Position numbers and translations under genes: made by a program
The notes under the pieces: model-generated
Seen by the model: only the letters and a program-made list of their open reading frames with translations
Told to the model about the DNA's origin: nothing
Database searches by the model: none
Shown here: piece after piece, positions 17,601-27,734 of the stretch
Layout: each line of letters opens with the position of its first letter
Numbering within the stretch: the first letter of the stretch is position 1
Source: Algimonas ampicilliniresistens
GTDB lineage: Bacteria; Pseudomonadota; Alphaproteobacteria; Caulobacterales; Maricaulaceae
Length of the DNA stretch: 64,000 nt
Assembly: GCF_030159955.1 (NCBI RefSeq)
Contig: NZ_BSNK01000001.1
Span: 434,001-498,000, forward strand
Direction of reading: 5' to 3'

Positions 17601-20600
17601 ATGCCGTCCTACGCCATCGCTGTATCGAAAAATGTTGATTGCGGCCGCATGGCCCGTCGTTGTGCTTTAATGGTCGGTGTTTCGACGATGGTACTCAGTT
17701 TCGCTCCGAGTGTGTGGGCGCAGGATGCCTCGTCGGATGAAGTTGTCGCAACGGGTACGCGCCAAGTCATTCAAGATTCAATTGCGCTTAAGCGTCAGAA
17801 TACGCAGATTGTTGATGGTTTATCGGCGGATGAGATTGGTGACATTCCGGCCTTGTCGATCGGTGAGGCTCTGGAAAATGTGACGGGTGTCGCCTCCCAC
17901 CGTGAGAATGGCGGGGCAACTGAAGTCTCCATTCGGGGCCTTGGCCCCTATCTGTCATCTACTGTCGTGAACGGTCGAGCGGCCACGAACGGATCAGGGG
18001 ATAGGTCCGTGAACTTTTCGCAGTTCCCATCGGAAATGGTCAATAAGCTCGCGGTCTTTAAAACGCAGGATGCCAGTCAGATTGAAGGCGGTGTAGCCGG
18101 TCAAATTCAACTGGAAACGCTTAAGCCGTTAGACTTCGGTAAGCGTCGCGTACAATTTGATATCAAAGGAAACGTCAACCCGGATCAATTGGATCAAAGT
18201 AACACTGAGGCAGGCGACCTGGGCTATCGCCTAACAGGTAGCTATTCGGATCAATTCGAAGTTGGGACGGGTGATATCGGTATTTCCATAGGTGTTCAGC
18301 GGAGTGATATTTCTCAGCCAGAGGCAGAAAGTCGTCAAACTGGACCGACTAGTAATTCACGTCCGGCCTGTTTGATTACCAACGGATTGGCTGGCTACAC
18401 AGATCCAGATAATGGCGGAACATTTACGGGGTTTTCTAACAACCCTGAAACAAGAGACCGGGGGGATGATGATTGTGATGATTTCAATGATCGTCGCAAT
18501 CCAAACAATCTTGATGTTCGGGGGTCGGACACAGAAGGATATGACACTGCAATTGACCCCGCAACAGGCCTGGCCATTGATGCGGGTACGGCCATTGCTT
18601 TCGCTCCTTCACAGCGTCATTTTCGTCAAAATGATACTCGCGACCAACGGGATGCTATCTTTGGCGCAGTTCAATGGCAGCCGAATGATCGGCTTGACAT
18701 CAACTTAGATGCACAATGGTCGGAGCGTATTCAGTCAGAGCAACGCAATGATCTGACATTCAATGGTGGGCGTCGTAATGATACATCATTGAACATCGGT
18801 CCCGGCGGCACAACGACAACGTTTGATAGCTTGGTCACGACGCCCAATGGCGGAATTTTGCGTGCGATTACGGATAATTCGATTGAAGTTCAGGGCGGTG
18901 ATTTTGCTCGAAAGGAAACATATTTCGGGGGTGGCTTGAATGTGGAATACGAACTTTCCGATCGTCTGACTGTCTCAGCTGATATTGCGCACTCCAATAC
19001 TGAGCGGACAGAGCGCGCTCTTGAATTTAGGATTCAGTCGAACATTTCGCCTGTGATCGAGTTTGACAGGACGCAGGGAAACGTGCCTGTTTACACGCTC
19101 TATGATGAAGTGTTCGACGTCAATGATCACGACAACTATGTTGATCGACTACGCGTCCGCATCGACAATGATGTGTTGCGAGACAATACGATCAATTCTG
19201 CGCGTTTCGATGTCGACTACGACCTTGGCGGCAGTTTTTTCAAGAATGTTCAGGCTGGTGTGCGCTTGGCTGAACAGGATTATCTTGAATTGCCAGGCGG
19301 GGCTGACTCGGGTGATCCATTCAACATCACATCCGGTCGCTTTTCGTTTGAGATCGAGGATAATACGGACCTGAACATCAATAACCGCCAGGTCGTCGAT
19401 GGATCCGGATCCGCCGCTACAGGTTTGGCATCAAGCTGGGTCGATATTATTGCATCGACTAACCAGGCGTGCCGAACACAGTTCCCAGAGGGCAATTCCT
19501 TCCTTAGCAGTCAGCGGAGTGGCGATCTCGTCACGAATATCGCTGATGACGGTACTGTCCTGAGTTCGACGAATTCTTGGGCCACCTTTGATGCTCGCTG
19601 TGTTGCAGAAACAGCTGTCTCTTCACTCAACTCAATCTTGGATCAGATCAATCTTGCGATTGCAGACCGGGGCGACGTAGACGATCCGCTCTCAGCGCTC
19701 AGTGCGGGAATCCCGGGCCTGATTGAACAGAATAGCCGAACAATCGACGTCAAAGAGACCACGACGGCGTTCTATGTGATGTCGAACTACGAAACGGCTT
19801 TCAATGGCTTGCCGGTTTCAGGGAATGTCGGGGCTCGGATCATTCAGACGGATGTCGAGGCAACAGGTTATCGTCCTCAATTGACGGTCACGGATACGAA
19901 CGGCGTCTTTACGATTGCTGAAGGGTCTCTTGAGGCAGTCACCGAGGAGTTCGACTATATAGAAATCTTACCGAGCGCGAATGCGATCATCGAACTCTCG
20001 GATGATAAAGTCTTCCGTCTTGGGGTCTTCCGCGCCCTGTCCCGCCCTGATCCTGCGGATATGGGCTTTGGCCGGAGCATTAACGTCATTGGTGACGATG
20101 AAGATGCAACATCACTCGAAGGGCTGATCCAGAATATCTCCGCAAACGGTAATCCATCTCTCGGACCTTTGACGTCTTGGAATTTCGACGCGGGTTACGA
20201 ATGGTACCCTAACGAAGATTCAATCCTTGCTATTGGAGCCTATTACAAGATCTTCCAAGGCGGGTTCGAGAATGTCATCCAGAACGAAACTTATCAGTTA
20301 AACGGGCAGGACGTTACATTCCCAGTTTCGGTCCAACAGGTCGGTGAAGAGAAGAGTAACCTGTTTGGGATTGAGGTCACAGGATCACATCGCTTTAGCT
20401 ATCTACCGGGTGCGCTGAGCGGTCTGGGTGCGAAGGTTAGCTATAACTATGTCGACTCAAACTTTGAGTTTGAAGACAGCCGATATGGGGATGCTTTCAC
20501 GCGTCAATTGGACGGTACAAGAGTTCAGACAAACCAAGGTGTTATTGCCCCGGGCGGACTACCGGGACTGTCTAAGCACACATTATCTGCGCAAGTTTAC

Positions 20601-20879
20601 TACCAGATCGGCGAGCTCGACCTTCAAGTGAACTACAAGTACCGGGATGATTATTTCCAGCCATTCGTATCTGACGGAACACGTTTGCGGTTTGTGGGTG
20701 ATGTCGGTGTCTGGGAAGCCAGAGCGTCATACAATCTGACGGATAACTTCCGCCTGACAGCAGAAGCGATCAACATTTTCAGCGCACCGAAAGAGCAGTT
20801 CGCTTTTGTTCGAGACGATCTATATGAAGTCAATGATTATGGTCCTCGTATCTTCTTCGGATTGCGAGGCCGATTCTAG
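17601..20879 (+). CDS. TonB-dependent receptor 1 (alginate oligosaccharide uptake)
   Basis: The ATG at 17601 follows AGGGGAAA and gives a signal peptide ending at VWAQ; the upstream TTG at 17538 is less likely. Mature N-terminus: a plug domain with DEVVATGTRQ (TonB-box-like region) and IGDIPALSIGEALENVTGV, then SIRGLGPYLSSTVVNGR. A beta barrel of about 900 aa follows, ending in an aromatic-terminated strand (IFFGLRGRF) needed for outer-membrane insertion. Length of 1092 aa is typical for the TonB-dependent carbohydrate receptors of marine bacteria. Location next to PL6 lyases implies oligo-alginate as ligand. A FadR-type operator precedes it. Confidence 0.9.
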   Translation: MPSYAIAVSKNVDCGRMARRCALMVGVSTMVLSFAPSVWAQDASSDEVVATGTRQVIQDSIALKRQNTQIVDGLSADEIGDIPALSIGEALENVTGVASHRENGGATEVSIRGLGPYLSSTVVNGRAATNGSGDRSVNFSQFPSEMVNKLAVFKTQDASQIEGGVAGQIQLETLKPLDFGKRRVQFDIKGNVNPDQLDQSNTEAGDLGYRLTGSYSDQFEVGTGDIGISIGVQRSDISQPEAESRQTGPTSNSRPACLITNGLAGYTDPDNGGTFTGFSNNPETRDRGDDDCDDFNDRRNPNNLDVRGSDTEGYDTAIDPATGLAIDAGTAIAFAPSQRHFRQNDTRDQRDAIFGAVQWQPNDRLDINLDAQWSERIQSEQRNDLTFNGGRRNDTSLNIGPGGTTTTFDSLVTTPNGGILRAITDNSIEVQGGDFARKETYFGGGLNVEYELSDRLTVSADIAHSNTERTERALEFRIQSNISPVIEFDRTQGNVPVYTLYDEVFDVNDHDNYVDRLRVRIDNDVLRDNTINSARFDVDYDLGGSFFKNVQAGVRLAEQDYLELPGGADSGDPFNITSGRFSFEIEDNTDLNINNRQVVDGSGSAATGLASSWVDIIASTNQACRTQFPEGNSFLSSQRSGDLVTNIADDGTVLSSTNSWATFDARCVAETAVSSLNSILDQINLAIADRGDVDDPLSALSAGIPGLIEQNSRTIDVKETTTAFYVMSNYETAFNGLPVSGNVGARIIQTDVEATGYRPQLTVTDTNGVFTIAEGSLEAVTEEFDYIEILPSANAIIELSDDKVFRLGVFRALSRPDPADMGFGRSINVIGDDEDATSLEGLIQNISANGNPSLGPLTSWNFDAGYEWYPNEDSILAIGAYYKIFQGGFENVIQNETYQLNGQDVTFPVSVQQVGEEKSNLFGIEVTGSHRFSYLPGALSGLGAKVSYNYVDSNFEFEDSRYGDAFTRQLDGTRVQTNQGVIAPGGLPGLSKHTLSAQVYYQIGELDLQVNYKYRDDYFQPFVSDGTRLRFVGDVGVWEARASYNLTDNFRLTAEAINIFSAPKEQFAFVRDDLYEVNDYGPRIFFGLRGRF

Positions 20880-20921
20880 TTCGCCGTTTTCATTGAACAG
20901 ATTACTTTGAATGAGGTAAGC

Positions 20922-20956
20922 TTCTGCCCGGGCTTCGGTTGCAAGCTCAGGCAGAA
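20922..20956 (+). terminator. hairpin between receptor 1 and its regulator gene
   Basis: TTCTGCCCGGGCTT, a 7-base loop, then AAGCTCAGGCAGAA forms a 14-bp stem with one mismatch and one G-T pair. No run of T follows, so it may attenuate transcription or protect the 3' end of the receptor mRNA instead of stopping transcription completely. Confidence 0.45.
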
Positions 20957-20996
20957 ACGCCTTAAGCAAGTCGGAATCCGTTGAGTGGGAATTGGA

Positions 20997-21746
20997 ATGA
21001 CCGATAAACGTCTATACCATCAGGTTGCGGAGCAGATAATTGATCTGATCGAATCCGGTGAGTACCCTCCGGGGAGTCGTTTGCCGGGGGAGCGTGACCT
21101 TGCCGAGAAGTTTGGCGTCAGTCGGGTGTCCGTCCGTGAGGCTGAGATATCTCTTCAAGCTGTTGGCCGATTAAGCATCAAGGTCGGTTCCGGTGCTTAC
21201 GTAATGGATCCTTCCGAAGGTCACCCGGGTGTTTTACCTGCCGTTAGCGCGTTTGAGTTGACGGAAGCGCGAGCCTTGTTCGAAGCCGAGTCGGCCGCCA
21301 TTGCGGCTCCGATCATTTCCGATGCAGACCTGGATCGCCTGGAGAGCCTCATTCAAATTATGGCATCTGACACAGATGATGGAGAGCTAAATGCCGAAAA
21401 AGCGGATGAAGAATTCCACCGTGTGATTGCCAAGGCATCCAATAATGATGCCATTGTTTTTACGATCGAGAACCTTTGGCGTATGCGCTCAGAGGCCGTT
21501 CAAGTGCAGAGCATCTACAACTCAGTTTGTAAGCAAGACGCGAAGTCTCGAGAGTTGGAGCATAGAGCGATACTTGATGCGTTGAAGGCACGCGATAGCT
21601 CCGCGGCGCGCAATGCTATGCGCGCGCACTTCACGCGGATGATCGAGGCGCTCCTCGTCGCCTCTGAGGCCGAAGCCTATCGCCAAGTTAAGCAACAAGC
21701 GTCAGAAAGCCGGTCACGGTTTCTAATGGCATCACGACTTGGATAA
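20997..21746 (+). CDS. FadR-family GntR transcriptional regulator 1
   Basis: 249 aa from the ATG at 20997 (a GTG 12 bp earlier is possible). The N-terminal winged helix shows the GntR pattern LIESGEYPPGSRLPGERDLAEKFGVSRVSVREA. The C-terminal helical FCD domain (about 80-230) keeps the metal-binding pattern of this class: an acidic residue in the EARALFEAESAAIAAP region, His in DEEFHRVIAKAS, and His residues in ELEHRAIL and MRAHFTRM. It is 60-70% similar by eye to regulator 2 at 27735. It probably binds the ATTGGT-N3-ACCAAT sites in this locus and represses alginate genes until a sugar-acid ligand appears. Confidence 0.88.
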   Translation: MTDKRLYHQVAEQIIDLIESGEYPPGSRLPGERDLAEKFGVSRVSVREAEISLQAVGRLSIKVGSGAYVMDPSEGHPGVLPAVSAFELTEARALFEAESAAIAAPIISDADLDRLESLIQIMASDTDDGELNAEKADEEFHRVIAKASNNDAIVFTIENLWRMRSEAVQVQSIYNSVCKQDAKSRELEHRAILDALKARDSSAARNAMRAHFTRMIEALLVASEAEAYRQVKQQASESRSRFLMASRLG

Positions 21747-21758
21747 CCATTTTGGCGG

Positions 21759-21779
21759 ACCAATATATCAATAATTGGT
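21759..21779. promoter_or_regulatory. everted FadR-type half sites upstream of PL6 lyase 1
   Basis: ACCAAT and ATTGGT half sites face outward with 9 bp between them, directly after regulator 1. The right half site continues as ATTGGTATTGAT, resembling a degenerate ATTGGT-N3-ACCAAT operator. It is weaker than the perfect sites before the receptors but in a sensible place, about 80-100 bp before the lyase start. Confidence 0.45.
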
Positions 21780-21856
21780 ATTGATGATGGTTGATCTTTA
21801 ACGATAGGCGGTTTTAAGTCTCCATGGGTGGCAGGAATATGTCGCAGGGGACTAAC

Positions 21857-24157
21857 ATGAATTTTTCGAACTCGCAGGATGATGAAGATCTCTCACTTCG
21901 TCGTGTGTTCATGCCAGTGCGTGCAGTGACGTTATGCTTCACCATCGCAAGTTTGTGCTTCTGTCCGGCTCTCGCTCATGCTGCCGATAGGCTCGTCAGA
22001 ACTCAATCCGAATATAAGGATGCGCTGAAGGCGTTGGGTCCCGGTGATCGGGTCATTCTAGCAAACGGGACGTGGGAAGACTTTGAGATTGTTTTCACAG
22101 GGGAGGGAGAGGTCGATAAACCAATCACTCTGACGGCTGAGACCAAAGGAGAGGTTTTCATCACCGGTCAATCCAATCTTCGCATGGCGGGCAATTATTT
22201 GGAAGTGTCAGGGTTGGTGTTCAAGGACGGCTATACGCCGACTCGGGACGTCATTGCCTTCCGCCGGACAAAACAGCACCTCGCAAATAACTCAAGAGTC
22301 ACAGAAGTCGTCATCGACAATTTCAATCAGCCTGAACGCCATAAAGTTGATTTCTGGGTGATGATGTATGGCAAGAATAATCGGTTTGATCACAATCATC
22401 TGGTTGGGAAACGTAATAAGGGCGTGACGATGGCTGTGCGTCTCGACGCAGAAGAAAGCCGAGAAAACCGTCATCGTATCGACCATAATTACTTTGGCCC
22501 GCGCCCGATTTTGGGGTCGAATGGTGGCGAGACATTGAGGATTGGAACCAGCAAATATTCTCTCTCAGACTCTCTGACGGTCGTAGAAAACAACTATTTT
22601 GATCGATGCGACGGAGAGGTTGAAATCATCTCCAACAAGTCTGGTCGAAACACGTTCCGAAACAACACATTTGAACGATCGCGCGGGACACTGACGCTTC
22701 GTCACGGCAATCATAATTTGGTGGAAGGAAATGTCTTCTTTGGTCACGGCGTTGATCATACGGGCGGCATCCGCGTCATCAATGCGAGCCAGACAATCCG
22801 TAACAATTATATGGAAGACCTAACGGGTACTCGGTTTGGCGGCGGCTTGACCGTCATGAACGGTGTCCCGAACTCACCGATTAATCGCTACCATCAGGTC
22901 AAAGATGCGAAGATTGAAAACAATACGCTCATCAATGTCGATAATGTTCAATTGGGTGCGGGCAGTGATGAAGAACGGTCGGCGGTACCTGTCGACAGCG
23001 CAGTTTCTAACAACCTCTTTGCGCATAGTGAGGGGCAAGATATATTCACTGTTTACGATGATGTATCCGGCATTGTGTTCCGTCAGAACATTGTATCAGG
23101 TTTGAATGTCCCCCAGTTTTCTCATGGTTTTCAGCGGAAAGACGTTCCACTTGAGCGCGCGGATAACGGACTTCTTTACCCGATTGGTTTGGAGGGTGTC
23201 GGCATTCGGCGGAAACTAGATGTTACGACAAAAGATATGACGGGGGTGTCCTGGTTTCCCAAAGCCGAGCCAAATGTTCCGTTCGGATCTGGGAAAACCA
23301 TAAAAGTTGATGATGATAAGGCGTTGTTTAAAGCTGTCCAATCAGGGCAGGCGGGTGACACGATTCAGTTGAAGCCTGGCGAATATACGGTTTCCACATT
23401 TCTCCCTATTGGCAAGCCGATCTCTATCAAAGCGAATGGAGACGCGAATATCGTATTTGAAGGCCGGACTCTATTCGAAATTCAAGATGGCGGTAGTTTG
23501 CAACTTGACGGATTGAAGATTTCAGGGGCTGAGTCTCCCGATGATGTCGGCAATAGCGTGATACGGACGAGTCCGGATTCCATGCTGAATAACTACCGTC
23601 TGGAGATTTTCGAGAGTGAGTTCACCCAACTAGACAGCAATCGAGATTTCCACATCATCAAGGCTACGAAAGGGACATTTGCCGACCATATTATCATCCG
23701 TAATTCGACCTTCTCAAATGTCAGTGGGTCCATCGTTCGATTGACTGACGAAGTTGAAGATAACGGAATCTACGGTGCTGAGTATGTGACTGTGGATGGA
23801 TCTAGCTTCAGCAATATTGGCGGTCCTGTTCTCGATATTTATCGAGGCGGAACGGATGAGAGTACATTTGGTCCTCATGTGGAACTGGTTGGCTCGACTC
23901 TCGTCAAGGCGGGCCATAGCAATCGAAACATATCTGGTGCATCAATTCGCCTTCACGGCGTCCAGGTCACGAGCATTAAAGACACTCATTTTGCGAAGTC
24001 GCAACCTGTCTTGATCAAGCACACGGTCGGCGAGCCTCAGACCCGTATTATCGGCAATCGGTTCGATCGTCATGATGGTGTCGAGGTTATAGAACTGAAT
24101 AGCGGTATGCCTCCATCCGTTACCTTCCAAGATAATGACATGACTGGCAGCCAATGA
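21857..24157 (+). CDS. PL6 alginate lyase 1 (chondroitinase-B-like, two-domain)
   Basis: The ATG at 21857 follows AGGGGA; starts at 21824 and 21839 are alternatives in the same frame. The N-terminus carries a hydrophobic export segment ending near ALAHAADR. About residues 45-420 form the PL6 right-handed beta-helix with family signatures (VILANGTW, TGQSNLRMAG, SNGGETLRIGTS). The catalytic pair is Lys261 in SNKSGRN and Arg282 in LTLRHGN, 21 residues apart as in characterised PL6 alginate lyases. A second parallel beta-helix domain (about 450-760) follows. It would split polymannuronate-containing alginate by beta-elimination in the periplasm or at the surface. It shares a regulator and receptor in front; a second PL6 lies at 28585. 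Confidence 0.9.
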   Translation: MNFSNSQDDEDLSLRRVFMPVRAVTLCFTIASLCFCPALAHAADRLVRTQSEYKDALKALGPGDRVILANGTWEDFEIVFTGEGEVDKPITLTAETKGEVFITGQSNLRMAGNYLEVSGLVFKDGYTPTRDVIAFRRTKQHLANNSRVTEVVIDNFNQPERHKVDFWVMMYGKNNRFDHNHLVGKRNKGVTMAVRLDAEESRENRHRIDHNYFGPRPILGSNGGETLRIGTSKYSLSDSLTVVENNYFDRCDGEVEIISNKSGRNTFRNNTFERSRGTLTLRHGNHNLVEGNVFFGHGVDHTGGIRVINASQTIRNNYMEDLTGTRFGGGLTVMNGVPNSPINRYHQVKDAKIENNTLINVDNVQLGAGSDEERSAVPVDSAVSNNLFAHSEGQDIFTVYDDVSGIVFRQNIVSGLNVPQFSHGFQRKDVPLERADNGLLYPIGLEGVGIRRKLDVTTKDMTGVSWFPKAEPNVPFGSGKTIKVDDDKALFKAVQSGQAGDTIQLKPGEYTVSTFLPIGKPISIKANGDANIVFEGRTLFEIQDGGSLQLDGLKISGAESPDDVGNSVIRTSPDSMLNNYRLEIFESEFTQLDSNRDFHIIKATKGTFADHIIIRNSTFSNVSGSIVRLTDEVEDNGIYGAEYVTVDGSSFSNIGGPVLDIYRGGTDESTFGPHVELVGSTLVKAGHSNRNISGASIRLHGVQVTSIKDTHFAKSQPVLIKHTVGEPQTRIIGNRFDRHDGVEVIELNSGMPPSVTFQDNDMTGSQ

Positions 24158-24305
24158 GGCGAGGTTGATGCAGTAACGCGTCGTACTCAGCGGAACATTG
24201 TCTAAAATTACTCCGCGATGTTCGTGAAATAGCGCGAGCTCATATTAAGGCTAAAGCGATGAACATCAGAATAATCTGGTCGCGTCAGCTTTCCCAGATA
24301 GCCCC

Positions 24306-24333
24306 TTCAGATCAGCCAACATCTTGATCTGAA
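24306..24333. terminator. hairpin downstream of PL6 lyase 1
   Basis: TTCAGATCA, a 10-base loop, then TGATCTGAA forms a perfect 9-bp stem, 150 bp past the lyase stop and 50 bp before the next operator. No T run follows, so it could equally be a binding site. The rest of the 330-bp gap (24158-24489) holds the operator below and no gene. Confidence 0.35.
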
Positions 24334-24383
24334 AGTCTGACTTGAGTTGCGTGGTATATCGGCAACACATTCCAGAAATCGTT

Positions 24384-24398
24384 ATTGGTCCTACCAAT
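24384..24398. promoter_or_regulatory. FadR/PdhR-type operator upstream of TonB receptor 2
   Basis: Perfect palindrome ATTGGT-CCT-ACCAAT, with the same arms and 3-bp spacer as the site at 17497 but a different spacer sequence. It lies 92 bp before the receptor ATG, almost the same distance as at receptor 1. This shared layout strongly suggests co-regulation by the FadR-type regulators of the locus. Confidence 0.75.
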
Positions 24399-24489
24399 AT
24401 TTCCCTTATCGGTAATATATAATGGTTGACATATTTTCACTATCTGGTCCACACCGCCGCAAAAGACATTTAGATCTTGGGGAATTGTT

Positions 24490-27400
24490 ATGATGAATCG
24501 CAAATCGCTTGTGAAAACCGCCTTGGCTTCAGCGTCGCTTCTTGCGCTGGCTACATCTGTCTACGCGCAGGACTCTAGCGAAGTCGGAGATGAGGTTATT
24601 GCGACCGGCATTCGTCAAGCGCTTGAAAATGCGTTGGTAGAGCAACGGAATGCACCGAGCCTGACGGAAGTCATTCTCGCAGAAGATATTGGTAAACTGC
24701 CAGATCAGAACTTGGCGGAGGTTTTGGAGAATTTGACGGGTGTCCAGATCACACGCCAGGCAGGCGTTGGTACGGGCGTTCAAATTCGAGGCACCGATGA
24801 CAACCGTATCGAAGTCAATGGTGTTGCAACCGTTGGTGCGGGTAATGCGCGCGGTGGTATTAGTTTTGAGGACATCAGCGCATCGATCATCGCTGGAGTT
24901 GAGGTCATTAAGGCCCCGGAAGCTAAAACGACTGAAGGGTCTGTCGGTGGGACAATTAATCTGCGCACGATACGACCTCTCCAGCTGAAAGACACTTTGG
25001 CCTCTATCACCCTTGAGGGCGAAAGCAGTAGCCTAACGACTGACGGGACAACACCACGCGTTTCGGGTGCTCTTGGTAAAAAATGGGACACTAAAACCGG
25101 AGAGTTTGGTGCGGTCCTCAGCGGTAGTTACACGCGGTCGGATGTAAGCGCTTTCCGTCCTCGTCTTGATCGCGACAACCCGACTGATTGTTCTAATGGA
25201 TCGACGACTTGTCCCGCTGGCGCGTCCCATTTTCTTGGTGTGCAATTCTTGAATCAGGTCCAGATCAATCAGGAGTATGAAACGCTGAACTTGGCCGGAT
25301 CACTAGAGTTTGCGCCGAACGACAATTTGAAGTTCTATTTGGACGGCATCTATAATGATCAAGAGCGTCGACAAGAAAGCTCTCGAGTTCAGGTGTCCAA
25401 TATCAGTCGGCTCAATGGACGCTCCGATGGTGCGGATGGTTTATTCTCGAATTTTGAAACCTTTGATACCTTCGATCTAGGTGTGGTGCAGGGAGCAAAC
25501 GGTCCTCAAGATCTCGGCAGTATTTTGGCTGTCACGTCAGGCACGTTCAGGCCTCAGCAGTTAAGCGATGCCACCGTCGACCGCGGGGCTCCATTCCTAC
25601 GGGGGTCCATGGATTCAGGATCGCGTTTGACCGATAGTTCGATCATTCGATTTGGAGGGGAATATGATAAAGGCCCGCTTTCACTGAATGCGGAATTCTC
25701 CAGAGTAAAATCCGATACAGTCAATCCGAATTTGTCGCTCACACTTAATTTTATCAATCCGAATTCGGATAGATTTGGTTCGCGAGATGAAAACGGTACC
25801 CCGATCAGGTTTGACCTACGTGACGGGATTGCTTTCGGGATCGATTCTGCCAGTCCTTTTGCTCCAAGTGTCCAAGACCTGCTTAATCCGGCAAACTATG
25901 TGATGGATAACGGTGGTACTTACAGTGCAAACGTCCGAGAGAATTCGGAGAACACATTCCGTATCGACGCAAGCTATGATTTTGACACGTCCTTTATAAG
26001 CTCGGTAGATTTTGGTCTTCGCCATAATAATCGTACCAGTCTTAGGGATGATCGGTCAGCGAGTGCTGGCGGTACGAGCAATTTCTTCAACAGCCTGAAT
26101 GGGGCTGCCGTCGCGGGTCTTCTGACGCCAATCCCTGACAACTTTGGGGATGGGACCGGAAACAGCTTGTTTATCCGGGATGTATTGCATTTTAATCCAG
26201 AACTTGCGGCTGACCCAGAGGCGTTCGTGGCAACAATTAATGCGGCAATTGCCTCTGAGGGTGTTTCGCAAAATCCGATCAGTACGACATTAGTGTCATC
26301 AGAGCTCGCCTTCTTCGACATTGAGGAGAAGACAACGGCCTTGTATGCCCAAGCGAATTTTGAACGCGGTATCTTCCGCGGTAATGCAGGTCTGCGCTAC
26401 GTTAAAACTGACTTTAACTCGATTAGTAATGAGAGAGTTTTTGATGCCGTTGGGGCCCCGTCTACAAATCAAGTAAACGGAAACAGCTCGTATGATTTCT
26501 TGTTACCCCGTGTGAACTTGGCGGTAGACGTTAACGAAGACATTGTCCTGCGCGGCGCCTATTCCAAAGACATAAATCGTCCTGACTTTCAGTTCCTAAC
26601 GGCTGCGCGAACATTCCCGGGTAGGGGCGGCGTGAACGATGTCTCCAGAGTCGGTAATCCTGATTTGAAGCCGGAAGAAGTCGAATCCTTTGACGTGTCG
26701 GCGTCGTGGTATTTCGCCCCAGCAAGTCTCGTGAGTGTGGGCTACTTTCATAAAACGCGTAGCTCTCTATTCGGTGATCTTATTGATCAGCCAGGATCAC
26801 TCGCCAATGGAGATCGTGAACAAGTCGATATTTTCGGAAGAAATGGCGGGCAAGTGAATAGTGCCAATAATGGTGCTCCCTGTGCGCTTGGCGGTGTCTT
26901 TAGCGAGAATACGGACGCGGGCATCTTTGGTTCAGGTCGAGGCGTTTGTGTTGGAGATTCGACCAGGTTCAACGCTGGAGGGTCGACCACTCAATCAGGT
27001 ATTGAGATGGCCTTCCAATATAACCTTGGAGAATTTGAAGATAGGCTCGGTTGGGCATCTGGTTTTGGTGTGATCGCTAATTACACGCATCAGATAGAAG
27101 ACACGAACACTGGCTTTATCAACATCGGTGAGACACGGGCTCAGAACATCTTCGCGTTGCAGGGATTTGACCCTGTTACGAATCCTGTGAGCCGTGAAGC
27201 TGCAACTTTATTGAACCTGTCCAAGGACGCTTACAATCTCACGGCGTTCTATGAGAAATATGGCTTGTCCGCGAGGGTGCGTTATACATGGCGTAGTGCT
27301 TACAGAACGAATGACTTGCCTGGGACGAGCAACGTATTTGATCCGCTCGGTTTCCGGGGTGTTGCAGAAGCGAGAGGGCAGCTAAATGCCAGCGCTAGCT

Positions 27401-27552
27401 ATGATGTGAACGACAAATTGTCTGTTAGCGTAGATGCCGTCAATCTCACCAAATCGGATGCGCCGATATCTTGTGTCAACGAAGGGGCCTTGTTGTGCTA
27501 CCAAGGCATCACTGATCGACGTGTAATCTTCGGCGTAACTTACGATTTCTAG
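24490..27552 (+). CDS. TonB-dependent receptor 2 (alginate oligosaccharide uptake)
   Basis: 1020 aa, with ATGs at 24490 and 24493 after GGGGAA. The signal peptide ends at VYAQD. The plug shows DEVIATGIRQALENAL and IGKLPDQNLAEVLENLTGVQITR, a common form in proteobacterial carbohydrate receptors, then VQIRGTDDNRIEVNGV. A barrel of more than 800 aa ends with RVIFGVTYDF, the aromatic C-terminal strand. It differs clearly from receptor 1 in the loops, so the two may take different oligosaccharides (for example M-rich versus G-rich or different chain lengths). Confidence 0.9.
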   Translation: MMNRKSLVKTALASASLLALATSVYAQDSSEVGDEVIATGIRQALENALVEQRNAPSLTEVILAEDIGKLPDQNLAEVLENLTGVQITRQAGVGTGVQIRGTDDNRIEVNGVATVGAGNARGGISFEDISASIIAGVEVIKAPEAKTTEGSVGGTINLRTIRPLQLKDTLASITLEGESSSLTTDGTTPRVSGALGKKWDTKTGEFGAVLSGSYTRSDVSAFRPRLDRDNPTDCSNGSTTCPAGASHFLGVQFLNQVQINQEYETLNLAGSLEFAPNDNLKFYLDGIYNDQERRQESSRVQVSNISRLNGRSDGADGLFSNFETFDTFDLGVVQGANGPQDLGSILAVTSGTFRPQQLSDATVDRGAPFLRGSMDSGSRLTDSSIIRFGGEYDKGPLSLNAEFSRVKSDTVNPNLSLTLNFINPNSDRFGSRDENGTPIRFDLRDGIAFGIDSASPFAPSVQDLLNPANYVMDNGGTYSANVRENSENTFRIDASYDFDTSFISSVDFGLRHNNRTSLRDDRSASAGGTSNFFNSLNGAAVAGLLTPIPDNFGDGTGNSLFIRDVLHFNPELAADPEAFVATINAAIASEGVSQNPISTTLVSSELAFFDIEEKTTALYAQANFERGIFRGNAGLRYVKTDFNSISNERVFDAVGAPSTNQVNGNSSYDFLLPRVNLAVDVNEDIVLRGAYSKDINRPDFQFLTAARTFPGRGGVNDVSRVGNPDLKPEEVESFDVSASWYFAPASLVSVGYFHKTRSSLFGDLIDQPGSLANGDREQVDIFGRNGGQVNSANNGAPCALGGVFSENTDAGIFGSGRGVCVGDSTRFNAGGSTTQSGIEMAFQYNLGEFEDRLGWASGFGVIANYTHQIEDTNTGFINIGETRAQNIFALQGFDPVTNPVSREAATLLNLSKDAYNLTAFYEKYGLSARVRYTWRSAYRTNDLPGTSNVFDPLGFRGVAEARGQLNASASYDVNDKLSVSVDAVNLTKSDAPISCVNEGALLCYQGITDRRVIFGVTYDF

Positions 27553-27596
27553 TCCGATAACGCCTGTGTTGATCTGTTCATCTCACAGTATAAAAT

Positions 27597-27623
27597 AGAT
27601 CGTCACGCCTGCCGTGACGATCT
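27597..27623 (+). terminator. hairpin downstream of TonB receptor 2
   Basis: AGATCGTCACG-CCTGC-CGTGACGATCT is a perfect 11-bp stem 45 bp past the receptor stop. An A-rich run precedes it and no T run follows, so it would work better as a terminator for leftward transcription or as an mRNA-stabilising element for the receptor transcript. Confidence 0.5.
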
Positions 27624-27687
27624 GAATGCCGCCTTACCTTGCGCAGCTTCCTGTCCTTTGGAAGTTGCGCTTTTCTTTTGCCGCAAA

Positions 27688-27725
27688 ATTGGTAAGGGTG
27701 ATTTTGTATATTGGTCAAGATTGGT
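27688..27725. promoter_or_regulatory. three ATTGGT half sites before regulator 2
   Basis: ATTGGT occurs at 27688, 27710 and 27720 in the same orientation, just before the start of the second GntR gene. No full palindrome is present. They could form weak autoregulatory sites, with the two last ones overlapping the leader of the mRNA. Confidence 0.4.
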
Positions 27726-27734
27726 ATAAGGATT